From positions 744,001-808,000 of the forward strand of contig NZ_CP073136.1 of assembly GCF_023035675.1 (NCBI RefSeq): a DNA stretch of 64,000 bases. Direction: 5' to 3'. The translations under genes and the position numbers were made by a program. Origin of the DNA: Borrelia hermsii DAH (lineage in GTDB: Bacteria > Spirochaetota > Spirochaetia > Borreliales > Borreliaceae). The notes beneath the pieces are model-generated. The model did no database searches. It was not told the DNA's origin and saw only the letters and a program-made list of their open reading frames with translations. Each line of letters begins with the position of its first letter. Position 1 is the stretch's first letter. Positions 53,891-61,944 of the stretch are shown piece after piece.

Positions 53891-56419
53891 ATGAAAAGAA
53901 TATGGATACTTTTTAATTTTTTATTTATCTTTTTAAATATTTTTACTTTTCATGCTAGAGAAGTAGATAAGAAGAAGTTGAAGGATTTTGTTAATATGGA
54001 TCTTGAATTTGTTAACTATCGGGGTCCTTATGATTCTACAGATACGTACCTGCAAATAGTAGGTATTGGTGAGTTTTTAGCTAAGAATTTAACTAATAAC
54101 AAATCTAACTATTATAGTAAGTATTATGTTAATAGGTACATTGACAGTGAGAGTGAAAAGAGTAGTTCAGATGTTTTTATTATTGGTGAGAGTTCTTCTC
54201 TTGATAGTATTTTAAATCTTAGAAGGATACTTACAGGATATTTGATGGAAGGTTTTAATTACAGTAAAGAGAGTGCAGAATTACTTGCTAAAGCTATTAC
54301 AATATATAATGCTACTTATCGAGGTGATTTGGATTATTATAGTGATGCTTATATTCAGCCTGCCCTTGAGGGTTTAAGTAAGCATAATGTAGGACTTTCA
54401 AGAGTTTATAGCCAATGGGCTGGAAAGACTTATATTTTTGTTCCTCTTAAGAGAAATATTTTATCAGGAAACATTGAATCAGATGTTGATCTTGACAAAA
54501 TCGTTACAGATAAGGTAGTAATCTCTCTTTTAAGTGAAAATGAGGAAGTTGGTACTGACTTTGCAAGAGATTTAACTGATGTTCAGGATGAAATTCGTGA
54601 TGTTGATCAGGAAAAAATTGATATTGAGTCTGCTACTTTGAAAAGCATTGATGATGAATTAACCGAGACTATTGATAACTTAAGAGAACAACTTGAGAGA
54701 GCTACAGATGATGCTGAGAAGGAAGGCATTAAGAAGCAAATTGATGATAAGACAGTTAAGAGAGATGCTTTAAAGGATAAGACAGATGGGCTTAAAAAGT
54801 CACAGAAGAAATTAGATAGTTCGCAGGAGAAATTAGATAGGCAAAGGGATGCAGTTAAAGATAAAGTTCAAGAAAGTATTGATAAAGGGAACAGAGATAA
54901 GAATTTACCAAAGCCTGGGGCAATAAGTTCTCCAAAAGTAGATGAGAAATTGCAATTAATTGAAACTATTGAAGATTTGGAAGAGCAGCTTGAGAGAGCT
55001 ACAGATGATGCTGAGAAGGAAATAATTAAGAAGCAAATCGATGATAAGCTAGTTAAGCGAGATGCTTTAAAGGATAAGACAGATGGGCCTAAGGAGCTGC
55101 AGAGGCGGTTAGATGGGCAAAGGGATGCAGCTGAAGATAAGGTGCAGGAAGGTATTAATAAAGGGAAGAGAGATAATAATTTGCCAAAACCTAGGGAAGT
55201 AAATTTATTAAAGAAGGATGAAAAATTAAAGTCAGCTTCTGAATTAAAAAACCAGCTTAAGAGAGCTACAGATGATGCCGAGAAGGAAATAATTAAGAAG
55301 CAAATCGATGATAAGCTAGTTAAGCGAGATGCTTTAAAGGATAAGACAGATGGGCCTAAGGAGCTGCAGAGGCGGTTAGATGGGCAAAGGGATGCAGCTG
55401 AAGATAAGGTGCAGGAAGGTATTAATAAAGGGAAGAGAGATAATAATTTGCCAAAACCTAGGGAAGTAAATTTATTAAAGAAGGATGAAAAATTAAAGTC
55501 AGCTTCTGAATTAAAAAACCAGCTTAAGAGAGCTACAGATGATGCCGAGAAGGAAATAATTAAGAAGCAAATCGATGATAAGCTAGTTAAGCGAGATGCT
55601 TTAAAGGATAAGACAGATGGGCCTAAGGAGCTGCAGAGGCGGTTAGATGGGCAAAGGGATGCAGCTGAAGATAAGGTGCAGGAAGGTATTAATAAAGGGA
55701 AGAGAGATAATAATTTGCCAAAACCTAGGGAAGTAAGTTTATTAAAGAAGGATGAAAAATTAAAGTCAGCTTCTGAGTTGAAAAAACAACCCAAGAGAGC
55801 TACTGCTGATATTTCTAAAAATATTCCTAGTGTTGTAAACAATCAATCTCGACGTTTGCCTGCTAAGCCTTTAGCTTTTAGAAAGCAATCAGATCAATCT
55901 GAAGGTGTAGATAAATTACCCCTTGAAACTGAAAATCAAAAACCTATACATAAACCTATGTTTTTAGAGGTTCTAAATCCCAATACGAATTTGGGAGTTC
56001 TTAGGTTAATTGACTCGGATGGAGGCCAATTGGAAGAGGCTTCTAGGTATGGTATTAGGAGGTATGGGGTTTATGAGAGAAAAGATGATTTTGTAGCTAT
56101 AAAACTTTGTTCAGGTATTGCAAAGCTTCAGTTGCTTAATAAAGCAGAAAATTTAAAAGTTGAATCTGAAGCAGATTTTGAGTTAAGTAGAGATTCTTCT
56201 CTTTATGTTGATTCAAAAATGATTTTGGTGGTTGTTAAGGATAATAATGTTTGGAAATTAGCAAAGTTTTCTTCAAAGGATTTAAGTGAATTTATTCTAT
56301 CAGAAGATGAAGTTTTGCCATTTACAAGCTTTACTGTTGATGCAGGTCATGTTTATTTGCAAGATGCATCTAAAAAGCTTATTACTTTGGATCTAAATAC
56401 TTTGAAAAAAGTGTCTTAA
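53891..56419 (+). CDS. p83/100 antigen with expanded tandem-repeat coiled coil
   Basis: The Borrelia chromosomal p83/100 protein, a major serodiagnostic antigen of unknown function. A signal peptide (RIWILFNFLFIFLNIFTFHA) and a conserved N-domain (to about residue 215) are followed by a Lys/Glu/Asp-rich helical centre, then a compact beta-rich C-domain (about 690-842). The centre (residues 255-640) contains a degenerate repeat and three near-identical 89-residue units beginning around RATDDAEKEIIKKQIDDK. At 842 residues it is longer than the roughly 700 I recall for B. burgdorferi, and the repeats explain the excess. The ribosome-binding site is AGGAGAG. Confidence 0.93.
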   Translation: MKRIWILFNFLFIFLNIFTFHAREVDKKKLKDFVNMDLEFVNYRGPYDSTDTYLQIVGIGEFLAKNLTNNKSNYYSKYYVNRYIDSESEKSSSDVFIIGESSSLDSILNLRRILTGYLMEGFNYSKESAELLAKAITIYNATYRGDLDYYSDAYIQPALEGLSKHNVGLSRVYSQWAGKTYIFVPLKRNILSGNIESDVDLDKIVTDKVVISLLSENEEVGTDFARDLTDVQDEIRDVDQEKIDIESATLKSIDDELTETIDNLREQLERATDDAEKEGIKKQIDDKTVKRDALKDKTDGLKKSQKKLDSSQEKLDRQRDAVKDKVQESIDKGNRDKNLPKPGAISSPKVDEKLQLIETIEDLEEQLERATDDAEKEIIKKQIDDKLVKRDALKDKTDGPKELQRRLDGQRDAAEDKVQEGINKGKRDNNLPKPREVNLLKKDEKLKSASELKNQLKRATDDAEKEIIKKQIDDKLVKRDALKDKTDGPKELQRRLDGQRDAAEDKVQEGINKGKRDNNLPKPREVNLLKKDEKLKSASELKNQLKRATDDAEKEIIKKQIDDKLVKRDALKDKTDGPKELQRRLDGQRDAAEDKVQEGINKGKRDNNLPKPREVSLLKKDEKLKSASELKKQPKRATADISKNIPSVVNNQSRRLPAKPLAFRKQSDQSEGVDKLPLETENQKPIHKPMFLEVLNPNTNLGVLRLIDSDGGQLEEASRYGIRRYGVYERKDDFVAIKLCSGIAKLQLLNKAENLKVESEADFELSRDSSLYVDSKMILVVVKDNNVWKLAKFSSKDLSEFILSEDEVLPFTSFTVDAGHVYLQDASKKLITLDLNTLKKVS
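54994..55794 (+). repeat. Three direct 267-bp repeats inside p83/100
   Basis: Units start at 54994, 55261 and 55528. The first two differ at one position by eye (CTGAG/CCGAG); the third is identical to the second for about 200 bases and then diverges slightly. The period is divisible by three, so the frame is kept. An older, 297-bp-spaced degenerate unit starts at 54697. The near-identity indicates recent duplication or ongoing homogenisation. Confidence 0.95.
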
Positions 56420-56456
56420 ATTATTTTTTTGATTAAATAGTGTTTAAGTAATTAGA

Positions 56457-56486
56457 AAAGGAAGAACAAAATTTTGTTCTTCCTTT
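56457..56486. terminator. Bidirectional terminator between p83/100 and tRNA-Pro
   Basis: A perfect 30-bp palindrome, arms AAAGGAAGAACAAAA and its complement with no spacer, between two convergent units. It reads as A-run/stem/T-run on both strands, so it should terminate p83/100 and the tRNA operon alike. Confidence 0.85.
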
Positions 56487-56501
56487 ATATTATAGAAACA
56501 G

Positions 56502-56574
56502 TCGGGACAGTGAGATTCGAACTCACGATCCCCTGCTCCCAAAGCAGGTGCCTTAGCCGCTAGGCCATGTCCCG
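56502..56574 (-). tRNA. tRNA-Pro (TGG)
   Basis: A full cloverleaf on the minus strand: acceptor CGGGACA pairs with TGTCCCG, anticodon loop TTTGGGA (TGG) on a CCTGC/GCAGG stem, T-loop TTCGAAT, discriminator A. The 3' CCA is not encoded. It lies 9 bases downstream of tRNA-Arg in the same transcript. Confidence 0.96.
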
Positions 56575-56583
56575 AAAAAATTA

Positions 56584-56657
56584 CGCGCCAATTAGGACTC
56601 GAACCTAAAACCTACAGATTAGAAGTCTGTTGCTCTGTCCAGTTGAGCTATTGGCGC
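56584..56657 (-). tRNA. tRNA-Arg (TCT)
   Basis: Minus-strand cloverleaf: acceptor GCGCCAA pairs with TTGGCGC, anticodon loop CTTCTAA (TCT) on a CAGA/TCTG stem, T-loop TTCGAGT, discriminator G. The 3' CCA is not encoded. First gene of the tRNA-Arg/tRNA-Pro pair. Confidence 0.96.
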
Positions 56658-56674
56658 TTTTGAGCCTAAAATTG

Positions 56675-56703
56675 AGTATATCATGTTGAAAAAACCTTGT
56701 CAA
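56675..56703 (-). promoter_or_regulatory. Near-consensus promoter of tRNA-Arg/tRNA-Pro
   Basis: Minus-strand TTGACA (56698-56703), exactly 17-bp spacer, TATACT (56675-56680), about 18 bases before tRNA-Arg. It is the best sigma-70 promoter match in the window. Confidence 0.85.
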
Positions 56704-56758
56704 TAAAAATATTATTACTTATGTTTTGTTATAATTATGGATGTTTTATAATTATTTT

Positions 56759-57376
56759 ATGCTTAATATTGATTTAATTGTAGATGAAACTTTATCTAGA
56801 TATCCAGATGTTAAACCTTTTTTAACTTTTAGAAATAATTATGAGCTTTTGATAATGGTAATTTTGAGTGCAAGGACAACTGATAATATGGTTAATAAAA
56901 TTGCACCTAAGTTTTTTAAAAGATATGGAGATTTTGAAAGTTTGGCAAATGCTGATTTGATAGATGTTAAGCAATTGATTTATAAGTTAGGATTTTATTC
57001 AAATAAATCTAAGTATATTATAAATTGTGCACGAATGATTTTAGAAAAATTTAAAGGTATTATTCCAAATAATATTTTTGATCTTGTATCTTTGCCAGGA
57101 GTAGGTAGAAAAACCGCTAATGTTATTCTTGGAGTTATTTATAATAAGCCGGCTATAATTGTAGATACTCATTTTAGTAGGGTTGTTATCAGGCATGGGA
57201 TTACCTTTAAGAGAACACCTTTAGAAATTGAATTAGATTTAAAGAGTAAAATACCTGCTGATAAACAATATAGATTTTCTATGGCTATTAATAGACATGC
57301 AAGAGATATTTGTACATCACGTAGTAAAACTTGTAAAAATTGTTTTTTAGAAAAATTTGCACCAAGACTTTTTTGA
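56759..57376 (+). CDS. nth: Endonuclease III with altered Fe-S cysteine cluster
   Basis: A DNA glycosylase/AP lyase for oxidised pyrimidines. The helix-hairpin-helix LPGVGRKTA holds the catalytic Lys118 and VDTH holds Asp136, both intact. The C-terminal cluster reads C185-x6-C192-x2-C195-x5-A201; the fourth ligand of the usual C-x6-C-x2-C-x5-C is Ala, and the protein ends four residues later. One extra base just before would restore a Cys at exactly that spot. ATG 56759 is preferred over 56741, because a TATAAT at 56730-56735 places the transcript start near 56742. Confidence 0.9.
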   Translation: MLNIDLIVDETLSRYPDVKPFLTFRNNYELLIMVILSARTTDNMVNKIAPKFFKRYGDFESLANADLIDVKQLIYKLGFYSNKSKYIINCARMILEKFKGIIPNNIFDLVSLPGVGRKTANVILGVIYNKPAIIVDTHFSRVVIRHGITFKRTPLEIELDLKSKIPADKQYRFSMAINRHARDICTSRSKTCKNCFLEKFAPRLF

Positions 57377-57395
57377 TTGTAGTTTAAATGTAGTT

Positions 57396-58247
57396 TCATG
57401 ATGAAATGAAATATTTCATGTGTTTTTTAAGTTTTGAACTTATGAATGTTAGTATAATGTTAATGATGAGTAGTATCATTAAAGGATATGCCCATATCCA
57501 AGCGTATTCTCTTCCCATTTCGATGTATCCTAAAAGTTCCCCAAGGCTTGGATAGTAGCTTTTATCTTTTTGTTGTAAGAAATTTATTACTTCAAAAGTA
57601 GTCAGACTTTTTGATATTTGTAGGGGAATTATTGATGATATTGATGAGAAAACTTCTGGAAATATGTGGTATATAATTATTCTAAATTGACTTGCGCCCA
57701 TAGTCTTGCTTGCTTTCACGTAATCAAGGTTTTTAATTAGTAGTGTATTATTTCTTGCTATGAACGAAAATTTGATCCATCCATGTATTAAGGCTAAAGT
57801 AAATGCAACCTTCAATATATTATAATTTTCTTGTTTTGCAAAGTAGTAAAAAATTAGCATTAATATGTAAGAAAATGGTATTGTTTGTAGTGCTTCTATT
57901 GGTTTTGAGATTATCAAACAGGTTTTAAATTTTAAACTTCCTATTATTATTCCTATAAAGATTCCAATTATTGCAGAAATTGCTGCATAACTAAATGCAA
58001 GTAAAATAGAATTTCTAGTGGCAATTATTAATCTTGCCAGTATATCTCTGCCCATTTTATCCGTTCCTAGAGGATTTGTGGCTGTTGGTGTTTGAGGTAG
58101 TTTGTTTATTGTCTGGATGTATGTTTTATTTGGGTCTTTTTTGTATATTGCGAATTTTGAATTTTCATTAATTAATTCAGGAATTATTATTAAAAATAAA
58201 ATGAATATTCCTAATGATATAATGCATAATTTTTTAAGTTTATACAT
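57396..58247 (-). CDS. OppC/DppC-like ABC permease
   Basis: A 283-residue inner-membrane permease of a peptide-type ABC importer. It has an N-terminal segment, the periplasmic TNPLGTDKMGRDILARLI motif typical of DppC/OppC, five further membrane spans and the ATPase-contact EAA loop (KASKTMGASQFRIIIYHIFP). It abuts the OppB-like gene (shared base at 58247). No binding protein or ATPase gene is adjacent, so these must come from elsewhere. Confidence 0.88.
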   Translation of the reverse strand: MYKLKKLCIISLGIFILFLIIIPELINENSKFAIYKKDPNKTYIQTINKLPQTPTATNPLGTDKMGRDILARLIIATRNSILLAFSYAAISAIIGIFIGIIIGSLKFKTCLIISKPIEALQTIPFSYILMLIFYYFAKQENYNILKVAFTLALIHGWIKFSFIARNNTLLIKNLDYVKASKTMGASQFRIIIYHIFPEVFSSISSIIPLQISKSLTTFEVINFLQQKDKSYYPSLGELLGYIEMGREYAWIWAYPLMILLIINIILTFISSKLKKHMKYFISS

Positions 58248-59194
58248 TATTCTATTACATCCTTATAAGGATTAATATTATGTGTTAAAACATCCGTTAT
58301 TAAATTTGGTATGAGCCTAATAAATACACCAATAAATAGTAAGTCTTTATAGAGAATATAATCATTATGCTTGATTGCATTAATTGTTAAAGCTCCAATT
58401 CCATCAATTCCAAACATTATCTCAATAAAAGACGCACCAAAAAAAGCTGTTGCAAGAGTAGGTCTAAGCTGGGTAATTAATGGAACTAGAGAGGGAATTA
58501 ATGCATGGAGTGTTATTATTTTAAAATTTTTAACTCCCCTTGATTTTGCGGTTATTATATAAAATTCAGATAAATTTTTATCTAGAGATTGTTTAAAAAT
58601 GACAGCATTAAATATGAAAAATGAAAAAAACCATGCAAATCCACCTATTATTAAATTTTTCGGATTTATTTTTAGGTAGTAAAGTAGAGAAGTTATTAGT
58701 ATTACGGTTAGATTTCTTGGCAGTGAGTGCAAGAATAACATTATGTATTCTAAAATATTATTTAAAATTTTATTATTTACAAATAAAGTCCAAATGAGAA
58801 TAAGAAGAATGGCTGCCGCATAAGAGAGTACAGCGCCTGGGATTGATATTTTTAATGTGTTTTTCATTTTGTTAAAAATTACACTCATTGGTGATTTGCC
58901 TTTTGTAAGCGGGGAGTTGTGAGGTGTTCCCCATATTAGCCCTTTATACTGTGTTTTGTAAACTATGTATAAGCTGCCTTCAATATGTTTAGCGAAATGA
59001 TCATTATCTAAGGGTACATTTGGGTCAAAATCGTATGTTAACTTATAGCTTTCAATGCTTTTAAGTATTCCAATGTATTCTAAATAGTCTCTAAATATAT
59101 TTTTTTGTATAAATGGGATATTTGAATTATCATTTGAAAATATATTTATTAATGATATGCAAAAAAATGTTGATATAATAGCATTAAGCAACAT
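58247..59194 (-). CDS. OppB/DppB-like ABC permease
   Basis: The 315-residue partner of the OppC-like gene, with an N-terminal span, a long periplasmic loop (about residues 25-115) ending in a GTPHNSPLTKGKSP segment, then five spans and an EAA-type loop (ITAKSRGVKNFKIITLHALIPSL). The substrate is probably a peptide, by family. The N-domain is divergent from classical OppB. It is the upstream gene of the two-gene unit. Confidence 0.86.
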   Translation of the reverse strand: MLLNAIISTFFCISLINIFSNDNSNIPFIQKNIFRDYLEYIGILKSIESYKLTYDFDPNVPLDNDHFAKHIEGSLYIVYKTQYKGLIWGTPHNSPLTKGKSPMSVIFNKMKNTLKISIPGAVLSYAAAILLILIWTLFVNNKILNNILEYIMLFLHSLPRNLTVILITSLLYYLKINPKNLIIGGFAWFFSFFIFNAVIFKQSLDKNLSEFYIITAKSRGVKNFKIITLHALIPSLVPLITQLRPTLATAFFGASFIEIMFGIDGIGALTINAIKHNDYILYKDLLFIGVFIRLIPNLITDVLTHNINPYKDVIE

Positions 59195-59241
59195 ATATAA
59201 TATATTCTTTAGAATAAATGTAGCTGTAACTCTATCTCCCT

Positions 59242-59682
59242 TTATCTTCCTTTATGGAGAGTTTTTATTTTGTCGAAATAACTTAATAAGAAATAAGAAA
59301 TCAGTGAAATTACTATTGATATTAAGTAAAAATTTTTATCTATGTTTTTATTTTCTAAACTATGTTTTATATTTAAAATATTACCTTGGTAGTAGTTTTC
59401 ATTTTTATCAAGACTTTTTATAATTGTGGAATTTTTAGGATAATATCCTAGCTTACTTGCTTCTCTTAAGATTGCTGGCTTAGATATTTGCAAGTTAATA
59501 TACTTTGTTTTTAAAGTTTTCTGTATGTTTTTTAACTTTTCAGTATGCTCTTTCATTAAAATTAAATTACTATTTAATTTTTTATAGTTAACAATTCCTG
59601 TTTCCCCAAAGATTGGTGTTATTATGAAATAACTTATTACTCCTGTGTAAATAGATAACATAATTTTTTTGATTAAAAACAT
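59242..59682 (-). CDS. Small two-span membrane protein, unknown
   Basis: A 146-residue protein with membrane segments at about residues 6-24 and 118-136 and a Lys-rich, coiled-coil-like middle (LILMKEHTEKLKNIQKTLKT). It resembles cell-division FtsB/FtsL-like or septum-type bitopic architecture only loosely; no family assigned. It lies 47 bases upstream of oppB-like on the same strand. Not recognised beyond Borrelia. Confidence 0.65.
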   Translation of the reverse strand: MFLIKKIMLSIYTGVISYFIITPIFGETGIVNYKKLNSNLILMKEHTEKLKNIQKTLKTKYINLQISKPAILREASKLGYYPKNSTIIKSLDKNENYYQGNILNIKHSLENKNIDKNFYLISIVISLISYFLLSYFDKIKTLHKGR

Positions 59683-59789
59683 ATTACCTTGTAATTATAT
59701 CTTTAATATATTATATTTACAAGTATATAGTCGTTGACTATGGGTGTTTGTAACCTTTATTTAAGTAGATTTGGAGAATAACTTTTAAT

Positions 59790-61382
59790 ATGACAAATCA
59801 TAAAAATTCTTTTTTTATTAAGGCAGGTCCTAGTGAAGTTGATTTCGATATGGATAGTGTGTTTTTACAGCATTCAGTTGATGGCAAAATTGTTTCCCTG
59901 CGTTCTGATGAGATTAAAGATCTTTTAGATGAGAAATTATTAAAACTTGATTATTCTTTAGCTCAAAGACATGGTGAGTTAGTTAATTATTTGAGAAAGG
60001 TTGAGGGTCGTATTTCAAGGGTTGAAGATGAAATACTTGGACGTAATTTGAACTTTCTTGAGGAATTTGATAATCCTAATTTGAAATCAATGAATCTTAT
60101 GAGCTCTCAGAGTGAAGCTAATGTTAAAGATAATGAGTTTGGTGAATTAGTAAGAAAAGAAAATAATTTGCCAAATATTTCACTTGATCAAGAAGAGTTA
60201 GATGCTTTGCTTGAAGGACTTAATGAAATTTCAAGGGATGACAAGAAAAGCTTTAGTAGTAACAATAATTTGGAAAATGATTCTGATGTAGGCATCTCTT
60301 TTGAAGACGCTCCTAAAAATGAGCTTAATGGTTTGGGTATAGAGCATAATTTATCTGCGCAAGCAGAGAATAATATGCATAATGTTGTTGATGCGTTGTC
60401 TAACAAAGAAGATAGAGAACCTTTAGGTGTTGATTTGATTACATCCCAGGATAATGATTTATTGGGTAAGTCTTCTTTTGGTGCAGCTAATATTGTTAAT
60501 GGTGATGGTAGTAAGGGTCAAGATTTGATGATAAACTTAGATGGAGATGATAAAGTTTTAAGAGAGCCTATAGTAGGTAAGAGTTCCCTTGGTGTTGATT
60601 TGGAGATTGAAAATAATGTTCATTCAGGTGATTTTGTCCTTAATGAAGCTTCCTTTAATGTAGAGAGTGTACAGGAAGAAAATATTTCATCTTATGAGCA
60701 AGATGATTTAAGAGGGCATGAGCATCCTTTAGATGATGGTTTGAGTGAAATTGAATATTCAGCTGAAAACTTAGAGGATTTAAATAGGGAAGAATTTAAG
60801 GAAGGGAATGAAGAATTAAGTGATGTTAATGATATTATTGCTCATGAAATTGATAATGTAGATGTAAATTTGAGTGGTGATGTACTTTTACATGAAGTAA
60901 ATGATGGTATTGATAGTAGTGTTTTGAAACAAAAACAGGAAATTGATAATGTTTCTTCTGGTTTAAAAAAGCTTGATAATTTTGAAGATGTATTAAAGGC
61001 AGATTTGAATTGTATGGACTTGCAAGGTTGTATTAAAGATTTTGAAGAGAAGAATCTTTATGATACTGATATAAGTGATTTAGAAGAGAAGTTGGGGCAG
61101 GATGAAGGGTTGGATTCATATACTTCAAAGGAGCAAGAGATTCGAGATGATAATGATACTTCTGATTTTAGTTTTGCTGATGTTGAGACCATAATAAATA
61201 AGTTTAATGATAATGAGTATTTAAGTAAGATTAAATTGAGTTGTGAAGAACGGGCTGTATTAGTTAGGTTTATTAGTAGATTAGAGGGCGATCTTGATTC
61301 TAGCCCTAAGGGTAATAGTTTTAAAATTAAAAAAGAATATGAGATTTTGCAAAAAATTAAGCGTTTACTGGTAAGAGAGTAG
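59790..61382 (+). CDS. Large acidic low-complexity protein
   Basis: A 530-residue protein, very rich in Asp, Glu, Asn and Ser, with no signal peptide or membrane span. Only the ends look folded: residues 1-85 (including KAGPSEVDFDMDS and a helical GELVNYLRKVEGRISRVEDEIL) and the last 80 (SCEERAVLVRFISRLEGDL... EYEILQKIKRLLVRE). The centre is probably disordered. Function unknown. It is followed directly by the non-canonical-start membrane gene, suggesting coupling. Confidence 0.75.
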   Translation: MTNHKNSFFIKAGPSEVDFDMDSVFLQHSVDGKIVSLRSDEIKDLLDEKLLKLDYSLAQRHGELVNYLRKVEGRISRVEDEILGRNLNFLEEFDNPNLKSMNLMSSQSEANVKDNEFGELVRKENNLPNISLDQEELDALLEGLNEISRDDKKSFSSNNNLENDSDVGISFEDAPKNELNGLGIEHNLSAQAENNMHNVVDALSNKEDREPLGVDLITSQDNDLLGKSSFGAANIVNGDGSKGQDLMINLDGDDKVLREPIVGKSSLGVDLEIENNVHSGDFVLNEASFNVESVQEENISSYEQDDLRGHEHPLDDGLSEIEYSAENLEDLNREEFKEGNEELSDVNDIIAHEIDNVDVNLSGDVLLHEVNDGIDSSVLKQKQEIDNVSSGLKKLDNFEDVLKADLNCMDLQGCIKDFEEKNLYDTDISDLEEKLGQDEGLDSYTSKEQEIRDDNDTSDFSFADVETIINKFNDNEYLSKIKLSCEERAVLVRFISRLEGDLDSSPKGNSFKIKKEYEILQKIKRLLVRE

Positions 61383-61386
61383 GGCT

Positions 61387-61944
61387 ATCTATTTAATTAG
61401 ATATTATTTTTTATTTTTTGTTGCTTCAGTTTTATTTTTATTTTTAACTTTTTTTTATTTTATTAATGAGTTTTTAAATCAGATTGATTTTGATCTTGAT
61501 GATTTAGTAGATGATGTAAAATCATATAATATAAATTTTTTTAAGGATTTAGATCTAGAAAATTATTTCGATAAAACTTTATTTGATAATGATTTGGTTA
61601 ACTCGTATTATTTACTCTCATCGGTTAATGGGATGTTAGTTTATAAATCAAAAGATGATTCGATTTATAAATTGACTGGTAAATTGGAACCGTCTTTTTT
61701 AAGTCATAGTTTTTTTATAAAAAAAATTAAAGTCAATTTTGAATTAAGTGATGATCTTGTTAGTTTGGTTGTATATTACAATATCCTGCCCAAGAGCAGG
61801 ATACTCTATATTCTACATTTTTATCTTTTTTTAATATCTCTTTTGTATTTTTGTTTTTCTATTTTTGTTTTATATCGCATATATCGACATGTTAATGTTG
61901 GTGATCATGATGATCAGTGTCGTCTTTTAAATGATCTTCGTTAG
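61387..61944 (+). CDS. Bitopic membrane protein with non-canonical start
   Basis: An open frame runs from the stop at 61372-61374 to 61944 with coherent protein features: a hydrophobic segment (IRYYFLFFVASVLFLFLTFF), an acidic middle (DLDDLVDDVKSY), a YYLLSSVNGMLVY block, then a second membrane segment (ILHFYLFLISLLYFCFSIFVLY). No ATG, GTG or TTG occurs before TTG 61594, which would cut off the first span. The likely start is ATC 61387 or ATT 61396, after AAGAGAG/AGGG; I give the ATC. It abuts the acidic protein gene, so reinitiation or frameshifting is another way to translate it. It overlaps the convergent gene by 53 bases. Confidence 0.6.
   Translation: MYLIRYYFLFFVASVLFLFLTFFYFINEFLNQIDFDLDDLVDDVKSYNINFFKDLDLENYFDKTLFDNDLVNSYYLLSSVNGMLVYKSKDDSIYKLTGKLEPSFLSHSFFIKKIKVNFELSDDLVSLVVYYNILPKSRILYILHFYLFLISLLYFCFSIFVLYRIYRHVNVGDHDDQCRLLNDLR

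Noticed and set aside
54868-55842. Minus-strand 324-codon ORF opposite p83/100
   Set aside because: It arises because the 267-bp repeats are a multiple of three and lack stops in this antisense frame; the peptide is a Ser/Leu/Phe-rich mirror of the coiled-coil coding strand, without a ribosome-binding site.
57406-57419. 14-bp palindrome ATGAAATATTTCAT as terminator between nth and oppC-like
   Set aside because: Short, AT-rich, within the oppC-like coding end, and with no suitable T-run.
61782-61803. GC-richer hairpin TATCCTGC/GCAGGATA as a terminator or attenuator
   Set aside because: It lies inside the coding region of the membrane protein and lacks a T-run; possibly just coding sequence.
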